From Nocardioides potassii (GTDB taxonomy: Bacteria > Actinomycetota > Actinomycetes > Propionibacteriales > Nocardioidaceae): a DNA stretch of 64,000 bases. The DNA lies in the NCBI RefSeq assembly GCF_021648885.1, contig NZ_JAKJHZ010000002.1, positions 32,464 to 96,463 on the forward strand. Reading direction: 5' to 3'. A program made the translations under genes and the position numbers. How positions within the stretch are numbered: the first letter of the stretch is position 1; the number at the start of each line of letters is the position of its first letter. Shown here one piece after another: positions 45,484 to 53,978 of this stretch. The notes below the pieces were generated by a model. That model was not told where the DNA came from. It saw only the letters and a program-made list of their open reading frames with translations, and did no database searches.

Positions 45484-46460
45484 CAGCCCGCCTTGGCGGC
45501 GGCGATGTCGCTGTCCACCATCATCGCCACGAGCTCGGCGAACGAGACCGTCGGCGTCCAGCCGAGCTTGTCCTTGGCCTTGGACGCATCGCCGATCAGC
45601 AGCTCGACCTCGGCGGGCCGCATGAAGCGCGGGTCCTGCTTGACGAGGTGGGCCCAGTCGTCGACGCCGATGTGCTTGAAGGCCAGGTCGAGGTAGTCGC
45701 GGATGGACCAGGTCTCGCCGGTCGCGATGACGTAGTCGTCGGCCTCGTCCTGCTGCAGCATCCGCCACATCGCCTCGACGTAGTCGCCGGCGTAGCCCCA
45801 GTCGCGGCGGGCGTCGAGGTTGCCGAGGGTGATGTCGTCCTGGAGGCCGAGGCTGATCCGGGCGACGGCCTGGCTGATCTTGCGGGTCACGAACTCCGGC
45901 CCGCGGCGCGGCGACTCGTGGTTGAAGAGGATGCCCGACGAGGCGTGCATGCCGTAGGACTCGCGGTAGTTGATCGTCATGTAGTGGCCGTAGACCTTGC
46001 TCACGCCGTAGGGCGAGCGCGGCCAGAGCAGGGTGCTCTCCGACTGGGGGACCTCCTGCACCTTGCCGAACATCTCCGAGCTCGACGCCTGGTAGAACCG
46101 GATCGACGACGGGTCGTCGCCCGCGTGGAGGCGTACGGCCTCGAGCATGTTGAGCACGCCCATGCCGGTCACGTCGCTGGTGACGAACGCGTTCTCCCAC
46201 GAGTAGGCGACGAACGAGATCGCGCCGAGGTTGTAGACCTCGTCGGGCTGGGCGTCGTTCATCGCGCGCATCAGGCTCGACAGGTCCGTGAGGTCGCCGT
46301 TGTGCAGCTGGACGTCGGGGACGAGGTTGGTGACGAGCTCGCGGCGGGGGTTGTTCTGGCCGCGGATGAGGCCGTGGACGTCGTACCCCTTCTCGAGCAG
46401 CAGCTCGGCGAGGTAGAGGCCGTCCTGGCCGGTGATTCCGGTGATGAGTGCACTGGGCAT
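45480..46460 (-). CDS. gmd: GDP-mannose 4,6-dehydratase
   Basis: Converts GDP-D-mannose to the 4-keto-6-deoxy sugar for GDP-fucose or GDP-rhamnose. 326 residues starting at ATG 46460. Diagnostic motifs: [78 protein letters not shown] and [26 protein letters not shown]. An extended start at 46505 in the same frame is less likely because it runs across the galE promoter. It is divergent from galE. Confidence 0.95.
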   Translation of the reverse strand: MPSALITGITGQDGLYLAELLLEKGYDVHGLIRGQNNPRRELVTNLVPDVQLHNGDLTDLSSLMRAMNDAQPDEVYNLGAISFVAYSWENAFVTSDVTGMGVLNMLEAVRLHAGDDPSSIRFYQASSSEMFGKVQEVPQSESTLLWPRSPYGVSKVYGHYMTINYRESYGMHASSGILFNHESPRRGPEFVTRKISQAVARISLGLQDDITLGNLDARRDWGYAGDYVEAMWRMLQQDEADDYVIATGETWSIRDYLDLAFKHIGVDDWAHLVKQDPRFMRPAEVELLIGDASKAKDKLGWTPTVSFAELVAMMVDSDIAAAKAGW

Positions 46461-46490
46461 GGGGCGCATTCTGTCAGGAGCGCCGATCGT

Positions 46491-46496
46491 TAGGGT
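46491..46496 (+). promoter_or_regulatory. -10 element for leaderless galE
   Basis: TAGGGT lies 7 bases before the galE ATG at 46504. Confidence 0.58.
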
Positions 46497-46503
46497 GACC
46501 CGC

Positions 46504-47517
46504 ATGAAGATCCTCGTCAGCGGCGGAGCCGGCTACATCGGCTCGCACACCGTCGTCCAGCTCGTCGCCGCCGGCTACGACGTCGTCATCGTCGACAACT
46601 TCAGCAACTCCCACCCGGTGGTGCAGGGCCGGCTCGAGGCGCTGACGGGGCAGCGGATCGCGCTGCACTCCTTCGACCTCACCGACCACGACAAGACCGA
46701 GCACCTCTTCGCCACCGAGCACTTCGACGGCGTCATCCACTTCGCCGGCTTCAAGGCCGTCGGCGAGAGCGTCGAGAAGCCGCTGGACTACTACGAGAAC
46801 AACCTCGTCTCGACCTTCGCCCTGGTCCGAGCGATGCAGCGCTACGACGTCGACAAGCTGGTCTTCTCCTCGAGCGCCACTGTGTACGGCGAGGACCAGG
46901 CCGCCGCGACCGAGGACCGCCGCACCTACGCGACCAACCCCTACGGCTGGACCAAGGTGATGCAGGAGCAGATCCTGCGCGACATCGCCGTCGCCTCGCC
47001 GCAGATGCGGTTCGCGCTGCTGCGCTACTTCAACCCGGTGGGCGCGCACCCGTCCGGGACGATCGGGGAGGACCCGTCGGGGATCCCCAACAACCTGGTG
47101 CCGTTCATCGCCCAGGTGGCCGTCGGCAAGCGCGAGAAGCTGATGGTGTTCGGCGGCGACTACGACACCCCGGACGGCACCGGCGTCCGCGACTACATCC
47201 ACGTCGAGGACCTCGCCGCCGGCCACATCGCCGCGCTGAAGGCGCTCGAGACCACCGACGAGCCGGTCAACACCTGGAACCTCGGCTCCGGCACCGGCAC
47301 CAGCGTGCTGGAGATGCTGCACGCCTTCGAGCGCGCGGTCGGCCGCGAGCTCCCCTACGAGATCGTCGCGCGGCGCCCCGGCGACATCGCGACGTCGTAC
47401 GCCGACCCGTCCAAGGCCAACGCCGAGCTCGGCTGGCGCACCCAGAAGACGATCGACGACATGTGCGCCGACACCTGGCGCTGGCAGTCGCAGAACCCCG
47501 AGGGCTTCGCCGGGTGA
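46504..47517 (+). CDS. galE: UDP-glucose 4-epimerase GalE
   Basis: Interconverts UDP-glucose and UDP-galactose with bound NAD. 337 residues. [36 protein letters not shown] binds [13 protein letters not shown] and [16 protein letters not shown] hold the catalytic Ser and Yxxx[35 protein letters not shown] binds UDP-sugar. Its stop overlaps the amidase GTG as GTGA (47514-47517). The start is leaderless-type, after TAGGGT. Confidence 0.97.
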   Translation: MKILVSGGAGYIGSHTVVQLVAAGYDVVIVDNFSNSHPVVQGRLEALTGQRIALHSFDLTDHDKTEHLFATEHFDGVIHFAGFKAVGESVEKPLDYYENNLVSTFALVRAMQRYDVDKLVFSSSATVYGEDQAAATEDRRTYATNPYGWTKVMQEQILRDIAVASPQMRFALLRYFNPVGAHPSGTIGEDPSGIPNNLVPFIAQVAVGKREKLMVFGGDYDTPDGTGVRDYIHVEDLAAGHIAALKALETTDEPVNTWNLGSGTGTSVLEMLHAFERAVGRELPYEIVARRPGDIATSYADPSKANAELGWRTQKTIDDMCADTWRWQSQNPEGFAG

Positions 47518-48422
47518 TCCTCCGGCTCGCGGCGGTCGTCCTGCTAGTCCTCGTCGGGCTGACCGCGCCCGCGTCCGCCGCGCCAGTGCTGGTCGAGGTG
47601 CGAGCGCAGCCATCGGTGGTTGAGGTGCGAGCGCAGCCATCGGTGGTTGAGGTGCGAGCGCAGCCCTCGGTGGTCGAGGTGCGAGCGCAGTCCTCGGTGG
47701 TTGAGGTGCGAGCGCAGTCCTCGGTGGTTGAGGTGCGAGCGCAGCGAGCCTCGAAACCACTGGGCGGCCGCACGATCGTCCTCGACCCCGGCCACCAGCT
47801 CGGCAACCACAACTTCCCGGCCCAGATCAACCGGCCGGTCCCGGCCGGCGGGTTCACCAAGCCGTGCAACACGACCGGCACGGCGACCGACGGCGGCTAC
47901 CCCGAAGCGACGTTCGCCTGGCAGGTCTCGCGCCTCGTCGCCCGGAGGCTCCGCGCCCTCGGCGCGACTGTCGTGCTGACGCGGCACAGCAACCGTCAGG
48001 ACCGGTGGGGTCCGTGCGTCGACGTCCGCGGCCGCGCGGGCAACGCGATCGACGCCGACCTCAAGCTGTCGGTCCACGCCGACGGGTCCTATGCCGCCGG
48101 CGCCCGCGGGTTCCACGTGATCGCTCCGGCCGACCGGGCGCCGTGGACCGACGACATCTTCCGGTCGTCGTCCCGGCTCGCGCGGGACGTGAAGGCAGGA
48201 CTCGTGTCCCGCGGGTTCAGCCCCGCGAACTACATCGCGGGTGGTGACGGCCTCGACGTCCGCTCCGACCTCGGCACCCTGAACCTGTCCGACGTCCCGA
48301 CCGTGATGGCCGAGCTCGGCAACATGCGCAGCGCCGCCGAGGCGCGGGTGATGACGTCTGCCGCCGGGCGGGCGCGCTACGCGCGCGGGCTCGTCGCCGG
48401 GGTGCGCGCCTTCCTGGGCTGA
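47514..48422 (+). CDS. N-acetylmuramoyl-L-alanine amidase (Amidase_3) with repeat-derived insertion
   Basis: A secreted cell-wall amidase of 302 residues that cleaves the lactyl-peptide bond of peptidoglycan. After a signal peptide (about 1-24, ending ASA-A), residues about 26-79 are six in-frame copies of a nine-residue unit VVEVRAQ(P/S)S encoded by a REP-like element. The catalytic domain begins RTIVLDPGHQLGNHNF; zinc/active residues are His in DPGH, Glu in YPEATFAW, His in SVHAD and Glu in VMAELGNMRSAAEA. GTG overlaps the galE stop. The repeat segment probably forms a flexible linker. Confidence 0.93.
   Translation: MILRLAAVVLLVLVGLTAPASAAPVLVEVRAQPSVVEVRAQPSVVEVRAQPSVVEVRAQSSVVEVRAQSSVVEVRAQRASKPLGGRTIVLDPGHQLGNHNFPAQINRPVPAGGFTKPCNTTGTATDGGYPEATFAWQVSRLVARRLRALGATVVLTRHSNRQDRWGPCVDVRGRAGNAIDADLKLSVHADGSYAAGARGFHVIAPADRAPWTDDIFRSSSRLARDVKAGLVSRGFSPANYIAGGDGLDVRSDLGTLNLSDVPTVMAELGNMRSAAEARVMTSAAGRARYARGLVAGVRAFLG
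47589..47758 (+). repeat. in-frame tandem REP-derived repeat inside the amidase gene
   Basis: Five contiguous 27-base units (47589-47723) are followed by a sixth that extends into a full 33-base REP arm (47726-47758, GGTTGAGGTGCGAGCGCAGC to CCTCGAAACC). The units differ at only a few bases. The 33-base arm is the complement of the right arm at 44486-44518. 27 is divisible by 3, so the reading frame stays open. Confidence 0.95.
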
Positions 48423-48503
48423 CCACCGGGAAGGCAGTTCGTCGGCCCGGTCGACGCGCTTCGCGAGCTCGGCGGGGTCGCGACGTTCGGTGAGCTCGTC
48501 GGA

Positions 48504-49313
48504 ATGACGACACCTCGCCAGCTCAGGACCGCAGTGGCGACAGGTCGGATCCACAAACCACGGCACAACCGGTACTGCCTGGCGGACGCCGAGGCCACGA
48601 TGCTGGCCGTCGCGCGGACCGGAGGAACGGCCTCGCATCTCAGCGCCGCCCAGGAGTTCGGCTGGAAGCTCAAGCACGACCCGGTCAAGCCCTGCATCAC
48701 CCTGCCGCGCAGTGCGCGCAAGCCAGCCGGCTCCTACGAGCTGCACTGGGGAGACCTCTCGGACCGCGAGCGTCGACGCAACGTCACGTCGAGGACCCGC
48801 ACCGTCATCGACTGCGCACGGACGTACGAGTTCGACGTGGCGCTGTCCGTGGCCGACTCGGCGCTGCGGGAGGGGATCGTCGACCGTGATGACCTGCTCA
48901 TCGCGGCTGCCCGCAGTCCGCGGACGGGGAGGAACAAGGCGCTGCGCGTTGCCCAGTCGGCGTCACATCGACGGGCGAACCCGTTCGAGACCTGCCTCTA
49001 CGTGATCGCGACGACCGTCGCTGGCCTGCGCGTGGTCCCGCAGGGCGTGGTGCCGGGTGTGGGCTACGTCGACCTCCTGGATCGGTGGCTCGGCATCGTC
49101 ATCGAGGCCGAGTCGTTCGAGCACCACTGGACGAAGGCCGGTCTCCAACGAGACGTGGACCGCTACACGCGAGCGGCGCGCCTCGGCCTGGTCGTGCTCC
49201 GCTTCACCTGGGCCGAGGTGATGTTCGCGCCCGACGAGGTCGCCGAGGCCATCGCGGACGTCGTCCGGTGGCGCACCGTGCAGGCAGTTGGGCGTCACGG
49301 CCTCGCCGCGTGA
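48504..49313 (+). CDS. AbiEi-like/DUF559-type hypothetical protein, N-terminus possibly truncated
   Basis: A 269-residue protein. The N-terminal part is AbiEi-antitoxin/HTH-like (TPRQLRTAVATGRIHKPRHNRYCLADAEATMLAVARTGGTASHLSAAQEFGW). The C-terminal part is a DUF559/PDDEXK-type nuclease fold with candidate residues Asp in GVGYVDLL, Glu in IVIEAESFEHH and the later RDVDRYTRAARLGLVVLRFTW. In-frame coding-like sequence continues upstream (VDALRELGGVATFGELVG) without any ATG, GTG or TTG up to the amidase stop at 48422, so the first HTH helix may be lost or use an unusual start. No toxin gene is adjacent. Confidence 0.7.
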   Translation: MTTPRQLRTAVATGRIHKPRHNRYCLADAEATMLAVARTGGTASHLSAAQEFGWKLKHDPVKPCITLPRSARKPAGSYELHWGDLSDRERRRNVTSRTRTVIDCARTYEFDVALSVADSALREGIVDRDDLLIAAARSPRTGRNKALRVAQSASHRRANPFETCLYVIATTVAGLRVVPQGVVPGVGYVDLLDRWLGIVIEAESFEHHWTKAGLQRDVDRYTRAARLGLVVLRFTWAEVMFAPDEVAEAIADVVRWRTVQAVGRHGLAA

Positions 49314-49359
49314 GCGTGACCGACAGCGGTCAGCACGCGAACTGCCTTCACGGTGGTCG

Positions 49360-50262
49360 TCAGCGCACGTCGAGCTCGTCCATCGAGCGGAGGACGACGC
49401 GGAGGTGGGCGGGTTCGTGGGTGCGGACCAGGTGGGTGCCGCCGAGGGTGGCGAGGACGCCGAAGAAGCCCTCGGCCTTGCGGAACTCGTCGCCGAAGAG
49501 GTCGAAGCTGTGCGGCACGGCGTTGCAGACGGGTACGCCGAGGGGGCGCAGGCGGAAGCCCTGCAGGAGCACGCGGGCCTGGTGCCGGGCACGGGTGATC
49601 GGGTCAACCAGGTTGCTGTAGTAGAAGCCCATCCCGGGGTCGATCACGACGCGGTCGACGCCGAGCTCGCGGGCGTGGGCGATGCGCGGCGCGAAGTGGT
49701 CGAGCAGCACCGGGACCGGGTCCTCGTCGGGCGGCACGTCGGAGATCTCGCGGACGTTGGCCGTCTCGCCGAAGCACAGCACGACAGCGGCGTCGTACTC
49801 CGCGGCGAGGGCGAGCATGTCGTCCTCGTGCTCGCGGCCGGTCATGTTGAGGATCCGGGCGCCGGCACCGAGGCAGGCGCGGACGACGTCGGGCTCGTAG
49901 GTCTCGACGGAGACGACGGCCTCCGCCGCCAGCCCCTTGACGGTCGGCACGAGAGCCTCGATCTGGTCGTCGGCCGTGACGCGTGCGGCCCTCGCCGTGC
50001 TCGACTCGGCGCCGAGGTCGATGATCGCCGCGCCCTGCGCGGCCTGCACACGCCCCATGCGGACGGCGTCGGCGGGGCTGGTCGCGACGCTCTCGCGGTA
50101 GGTGGAGTCGCGCGAGAGGTTCACGCACCCCATCACCGTCACCGGTCCGTCGCCGATGACGACGGAGCCGCGCGGGCCCTCGACCACCACGGGTGCGACG
50201 GGGCTGGCCCACGCGTCGCCGTGGGCGTCGTGGAGGGCGGCCAGGTCCGACAGGGTGATCAC
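49360..50262 (-). CDS. dihydropteroate synthase-like protein
   Basis: A 300-residue TIM-barrel protein related to FolP. It retains GPVTVMGCVNLSRDSTYRES, AAQGAAIIDLGAESS, LVPTVKGLAAEAVVSVETYEPDVVRACLGAGARILNMTG, VVIDPGMGF and the C-terminal RTHE. The classical FolP phosphate and pterin motifs are altered (NVTPDSFSDGG is replaced by NLSRDSTYRES), so it may not make dihydropteroate; function is uncertain. GTG at 50262 follows TACGCT by 7 bases on the minus strand. It is divergent from the RibD-like reductase. Confidence 0.75.
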   Translation of the reverse strand: MITLSDLAALHDAHGDAWASPVAPVVVEGPRGSVVIGDGPVTVMGCVNLSRDSTYRESVATSPADAVRMGRVQAAQGAAIIDLGAESSTARAARVTADDQIEALVPTVKGLAAEAVVSVETYEPDVVRACLGAGARILNMTGREHEDDMLALAAEYDAAVVLCFGETANVREISDVPPDEDPVPVLLDHFAPRIAHARELGVDRVVIDPGMGFYYSNLVDPITRARHQARVLLQGFRLRPLGVPVCNAVPHSFDLFGDEFRKAEGFFGVLATLGGTHLVRTHEPAHLRVVLRSMDELDVR

Positions 50263-50269
50263 GCGATCG

Positions 50270-50275
50270 AGCGTA
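50270..50275 (-). promoter_or_regulatory. -10 element for the FolP-like gene
   Basis: TACGCT on the minus strand lies 7 bases before GTG at 50262. Confidence 0.45.
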
Positions 50276-50292
50276 GAGGGCAGGATGAAGGC

Positions 50293-50976
<684 letters not shown>

Positions 50977-50983
50977 GAGAGAC

Positions 50984-51508
50984 CTACGAGAGCGCGTCGA
51001 GCAGCGCCTTGTTGAAGGCGGGGATGTCGTCGGGGTTGCGGCTGGTGATGAGGTTGCCGTCGACGACGACCTCCTCGTCGGCCCACTCGCCACCGGCGTT
51101 GCGGATATCGGTCTGGAGGCTCGGCCAGCTGGCGAGGCGCTTGCCCTTGACCCGGTCGGCCTCGACGAGCGTCCACGGGGCGTGGCAGATGGCGGCGACC
51201 GGCTTGCCCGAGTCGACGAAGTCGCGGACGAACGCCACGGCGGTCTCGTCGCCGCGCAGGGCGTCGGGGTTGGCGACGCCGCCCGGGAGGACGAGGGCGT
51301 CGTAGTCACCGATCGACACGTCGCTGACGCGGCGGTCGACGCGCTGGGTCTTCGACTTGTCGAGGTGCTGGAAGAGCTGTACCTCCCCCTCGTCGAGCGA
51401 CAGGAGCTCGGCGGTGTGGCCGGCGTCGGTGGCCGCCTTCCACGGCTCGGTCAGCTCGACCTCCTCGACGCCCTCGGATGCGGTCAGGAATGCGATGCGC
51501 TTGGACAT
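50984..51508 (-). CDS. DJ-1/PfpI family protein
   Basis: A type-1 glutamine amidotransferase-like protein of 174 residues. Its nucleophile elbow reads VAAICHAPWTLVEAD with Cys at about residue 105, and Glu in the N-terminal EGVEEVELTEP is the usual partner. PfpI/YhbO-like members act as stress-response deglycase-type or protease-like enzymes; the activity in vivo is debated. ATG at 51508. Its 3' end lies 8 bases past the stop of the convergent reductase gene. Confidence 0.93.
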   Translation of the reverse strand: MSKRIAFLTASEGVEEVELTEPWKAATDAGHTAELLSLDEGEVQLFQHLDKSKTQRVDRRVSDVSIGDYDALVLPGGVANPDALRGDETAVAFVRDFVDSGKPVAAICHAPWTLVEADRVKGKRLASWPSLQTDIRNAGGEWADEEVVVDGNLITSRNPDDIPAFNKALLDALS

Positions 51509-51564
51509 GGCTCCACCGTCGCTCGCGTCCCGGACCCGGACAACACACCTCGGGGTGGTGCCGC

Positions 51565-51570
51565 TAGCGT
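51565..51570 (+). promoter_or_regulatory. -10 element for leaderless npdG
   Basis: TAGCGT lies 7 bases before the ATG at 51578. Confidence 0.55.
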
Positions 51571-51577
51571 CGCCGAC

Positions 51578-52243
51578 ATGAGCGACGTCGACGTCTCCGC
51601 CCTGACCATCGCCGTGCTCGGAGGCACGGGTCCGCAGGGCCGGGGGCTGGCGCGCAGGTTTGCGGCCGCCGGGCTCGAGGTCGTGCTGGGCTCGCGGGAC
51701 GCGGCGCGGGCGGCGTCCGCCGCCGACGACCTCGCGTCGGTCGGTCGCGTCCGGGGCACCTCCAACGCCGAGGCCGCCGCAGCCGGTGACGTCGTGCTCG
51801 TCGTCGTGCCGTGGGACGGCCACCGCGAGCTGCTGGAGTCGCTCGCCGACGAGCTCGCCGGCAAGGTCGTCGTCGACTGCGTGAACCCGCTCGGCTTCGA
51901 CAAGCAAGGCCCCTACGCCCTCCCGGTCGAGGAGGGCTCGGCCACCCAGCAGGCCGCCGCGATCCTCACCGGCTCGCGCGTCGTCGGTGCCTTCCACAAC
52001 GTCAGCGCCGTGCTGCTCGAGGACCCGTCGGTCACCTCGATCGACACCGACGTGCTCGTCCTCGGCGACGACCGCGAGGCCACCGACCTGGTGCAGGCGC
52101 TCGCGGACGTCGTACCCGGCATGCGGGGGAGGTACGGCGGCCGCCTCCGCAACGCGCACCAGGTCGAGGCGCTCACCGCCAACCTGATCGCCATCAACCG
52201 GCGCTACAAGGCCCACGCCGGCATCCGGGTGACCGACGTCTGA
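51578..52243 (+). CDS. npdG: NADPH-dependent F420 reductase
   Basis: Transfers hydride between NADPH and cofactor F420. 221 residues, matching the NpdG family. The Rossmann region LTIAVLGGTGPQGRGLARRFAAAGLEVVLGSRD binds NADPH; later VVDCVNPLGFDKQG, VVGAFHNVSA and LRNAHQVEALTANLIAINRRYKAHAGIRVTD are typical. It implies the organism makes F420. The start follows TAGCGT, so leaderless. Two perfect palindromes separate it from the convergent acyl-CoA dehydrogenase gene. Confidence 0.95.
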   Translation: MSDVDVSALTIAVLGGTGPQGRGLARRFAAAGLEVVLGSRDAARAASAADDLASVGRVRGTSNAEAAAAGDVVLVVVPWDGHRELLESLADELAGKVVVDCVNPLGFDKQGPYALPVEEGSATQQAAAILTGSRVVGAFHNVSAVLLEDPSVTSIDTDVLVLGDDREATDLVQALADVVPGMRGRYGGRLRNAHQVEALTANLIAINRRYKAHAGIRVTDV

Positions 52244-52265
52244 GCGAGCTTCGTGGTCGAGTCCT

Positions 52266-52323
52266 ACGGTTGTCGGCCGAGATCTCGGCCGACAACCGTC
52301 GTGGTCACCGGACATCCGGTGAC
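52266..52323. repeat. pair of perfect palindromes between convergent genes
   Basis: A 34-base perfect palindrome (52266-52299) centred on GAGATCTC with arms ACGGTTGTCGGCCGAG is followed 4 bases later by GTCACCGGA-CA-TCCGGTGAC (52304-52323). They sit between the 3' ends of npdG and the acyl-CoA dehydrogenase gene. No T-run follows. Bidirectional termination or mRNA end-stabilisation is likely. Confidence 0.85.
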
Positions 52324-52332
52324 TCCAGCGAT

Positions 52333-53493
52333 CTAGCTGATCCCGGCCGCGGTGTACGTGGGGAGGGGGCGCGGGGTGAACATCCGCTGGATCTGGTTGG
52401 TGCCCTCGAAGATCTGCATCACCTTCGCCTCGCGCATGTAGCGCTCGACGGGGAAGTCGCGGGTGTAGCCGTAGCCGCCGAGGACCTGGACGGCGTCGGT
52501 GGTGACCTTCATGGCGTTGTCGGTGGCGACGAGCTTGGCGATGGAGGCCTCTCGGGAGAACGGCAGCCCGGCGTCGCGCAGCCGCGCGGCGTGGAGCATG
52601 GTCGCGCGGGCCGAGACGATCGCCGCCTCCATGTCGGCGAGGACGAACGCGAGGCCCTGGTGGTCGATGATCCGGGTGCCGAACGTCTCCCGCTCGCGGG
52701 CGTAGGCCACCGCGGAGTCGAGCGCGCCCTGGGCGAGCCCGACTGCCACGGCGGCGATGCCGAGCCGGCCGGAGTCGAGCCCGGCGAGCGCGATCTTGAG
52801 GCCCTCGCCCTCCTCGCCGAGGCGGCGTTCGGCAGGCACGCGGACGTTGTCGAACCGCATCGTCGCGGTCGCGGAGCCGGTCAGGCCCATCTTCCGCTCC
52901 GGCGGGTCGGCGGAGAGCCCCTCGGCGTCGGCGGGGACGAGGAAGCAGGAGATGCCGTTGCGGTCGTCGGACGTGCGAGCCATCACCTTGTAGAAGTCGG
53001 CGTGGCCGCCGTGGGTGGTCCACGCCTTGGCGCCGTTGATGACGTACGAGTCGCCGTCGCGACGCGCGGTCGTCCGCATCGCGGCCGGGTCCGAGCCTGC
53101 GTGGGGCTCGGAGAGGCAGTACGCCCCGAGCAGGTCGCCGCTCAGCATGTCGGGGAGCCACTGCTCGCGCTGCTCGTCGGTGCCGAAGTAGGCGAGCCCG
53201 AAGCACGACAGCGCGTGCACGGAGACACCGACGCCGACCGACGCCCACACCGCGCCGATCTCCTCGAGCACCTGGAGGTAGACCTCGTAGGGCTGGTCGC
53301 CGCCGCCCATCTCCTCGGGGTAGGGCAGGGACAGCAGGCCTGCCTGGCCGAGCATGGCGAACACGTCGCGGGGGAACGTCTCGCTCGCCTCGGCCTCCGC
53401 CGACCGCGGCGCGAGCTCCTTGGTGGCGATCTCGCGGGTGAGCGCGAGGAGGTCGCGTGACTCCTCGGTGGGCAGCTGGCGGCGGGCAGTCAT
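52333..53493 (-). CDS. acyl-CoA dehydrogenase
   Basis: A FAD-dependent acyl-CoA dehydrogenase of 386 residues for beta-oxidation or related acyl-chain steps. Landmarks: YCLSEPHAGSDPAAMRTTARRDGDSYVINGAKAWTTHGGHADFYKVMART (FAD/substrate site), GLKIALAGLDSGRLGIAAVAVGLAQGALDSAVAYARERETFG, VQVLGGYGYTRDFPVERYMREAKVMQIFEGTNQIQR with the catalytic Glu. The ATG is 6 bases past TAGCGT on the minus strand, which suggests a leaderless mRNA. Substrate chain length cannot be determined. Confidence 0.97.
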   Translation of the reverse strand: MTARRQLPTEESRDLLALTREIATKELAPRSAEAEASETFPRDVFAMLGQAGLLSLPYPEEMGGGDQPYEVYLQVLEEIGAVWASVGVGVSVHALSCFGLAYFGTDEQREQWLPDMLSGDLLGAYCLSEPHAGSDPAAMRTTARRDGDSYVINGAKAWTTHGGHADFYKVMARTSDDRNGISCFLVPADAEGLSADPPERKMGLTGSATATMRFDNVRVPAERRLGEEGEGLKIALAGLDSGRLGIAAVAVGLAQGALDSAVAYARERETFGTRIIDHQGLAFVLADMEAAIVSARATMLHAARLRDAGLPFSREASIAKLVATDNAMKVTTDAVQVLGGYGYTRDFPVERYMREAKVMQIFEGTNQIQRMFTPRPLPTYTAAGIS

Positions 53494-53499
53494 GTTGGC

Positions 53500-53505
53500 A
53501 CGCTA
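53500..53505 (-). promoter_or_regulatory. -10 element for leaderless acyl-CoA dehydrogenase gene
   Basis: TAGCGT on the minus strand lies 6 bases before the ATG at 53493. Confidence 0.55.
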
Positions 53506-53536
53506 CCGCCGGGCCGGGGCCGCACGACGACCCGGG

Positions 53537-53947
53537 CTAGCGGCCCGTCGAGGCCTCGCCGACGAGTGTCTGGGCGAGGTCGCGCAGCTTGGTGTTGGTG
53601 CGCTGGCTCGTCTCCTTGAGGACGACGAGTGCCTCCTCCTGCGTGATGTTCCGCGACGCCATCAGGATGCCGAGCGCTGCGCCGATGGTGCGTGAGGAGG
53701 TGAGCGCCGCCTGGAGCTCGGCCACGTGCTGCTGGTGCAGCACCCCGTCGGCCTGCAGCGCGGCGATGAGCTCGCGGTCGATCATGGACCGCGCCTCCAG
53801 GTCGTCGGCCCGCTCCTGGGCGGCGTCGGCACGGAGCTCGGCGCGATCGGCGCGCTCGGTCAGCCCATCGATGTCCGCGCGGTTGCGCTTCATGATCTGC
53901 ACGAGCTCGTCGATCTGTCGCTGCAGATCGTCGTACTGGTGGGTCAC
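53537..53947 (-). CDS. ANTAR-domain RNA-binding antiterminator-like protein
   Basis: A 136-residue protein with an N-terminal coiled-coil (LQRQIDELVQIMKRNRADIDGLTERADRAELRADAAQERADDLEARS, about 6-52) and a C-terminal ANTAR domain (LQAALTSSRTIGAALGILMASRNITQEEALVVLKETSQRTNTKLRDLAQTLV, about 80-131). ANTAR proteins bind RNA hairpins to prevent termination, but here no receiver or GAF domain is attached; the coiled coil would mediate dimerisation. GTG 53947 is the likely start. It lies just downstream of the HprK-like gene on the same strand. Confidence 0.87.
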   Translation of the reverse strand: MTHQYDDLQRQIDELVQIMKRNRADIDGLTERADRAELRADAAQERADDLEARSMIDRELIAALQADGVLHQQHVAELQAALTSSRTIGAALGILMASRNITQEEALVVLKETSQRTNTKLRDLAQTLVGEASTGR

Positions 53948-53978
53948 GAGGCCATTTTGCCGGTCGAGTGCGGGCTCC

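Noticed and set aside
47589..47758. Possible CRISPR array in the amidase gene
   Set aside because: The 27-base units are directly contiguous without spacers, in frame and coding; they are tandem REP-derived repeats.
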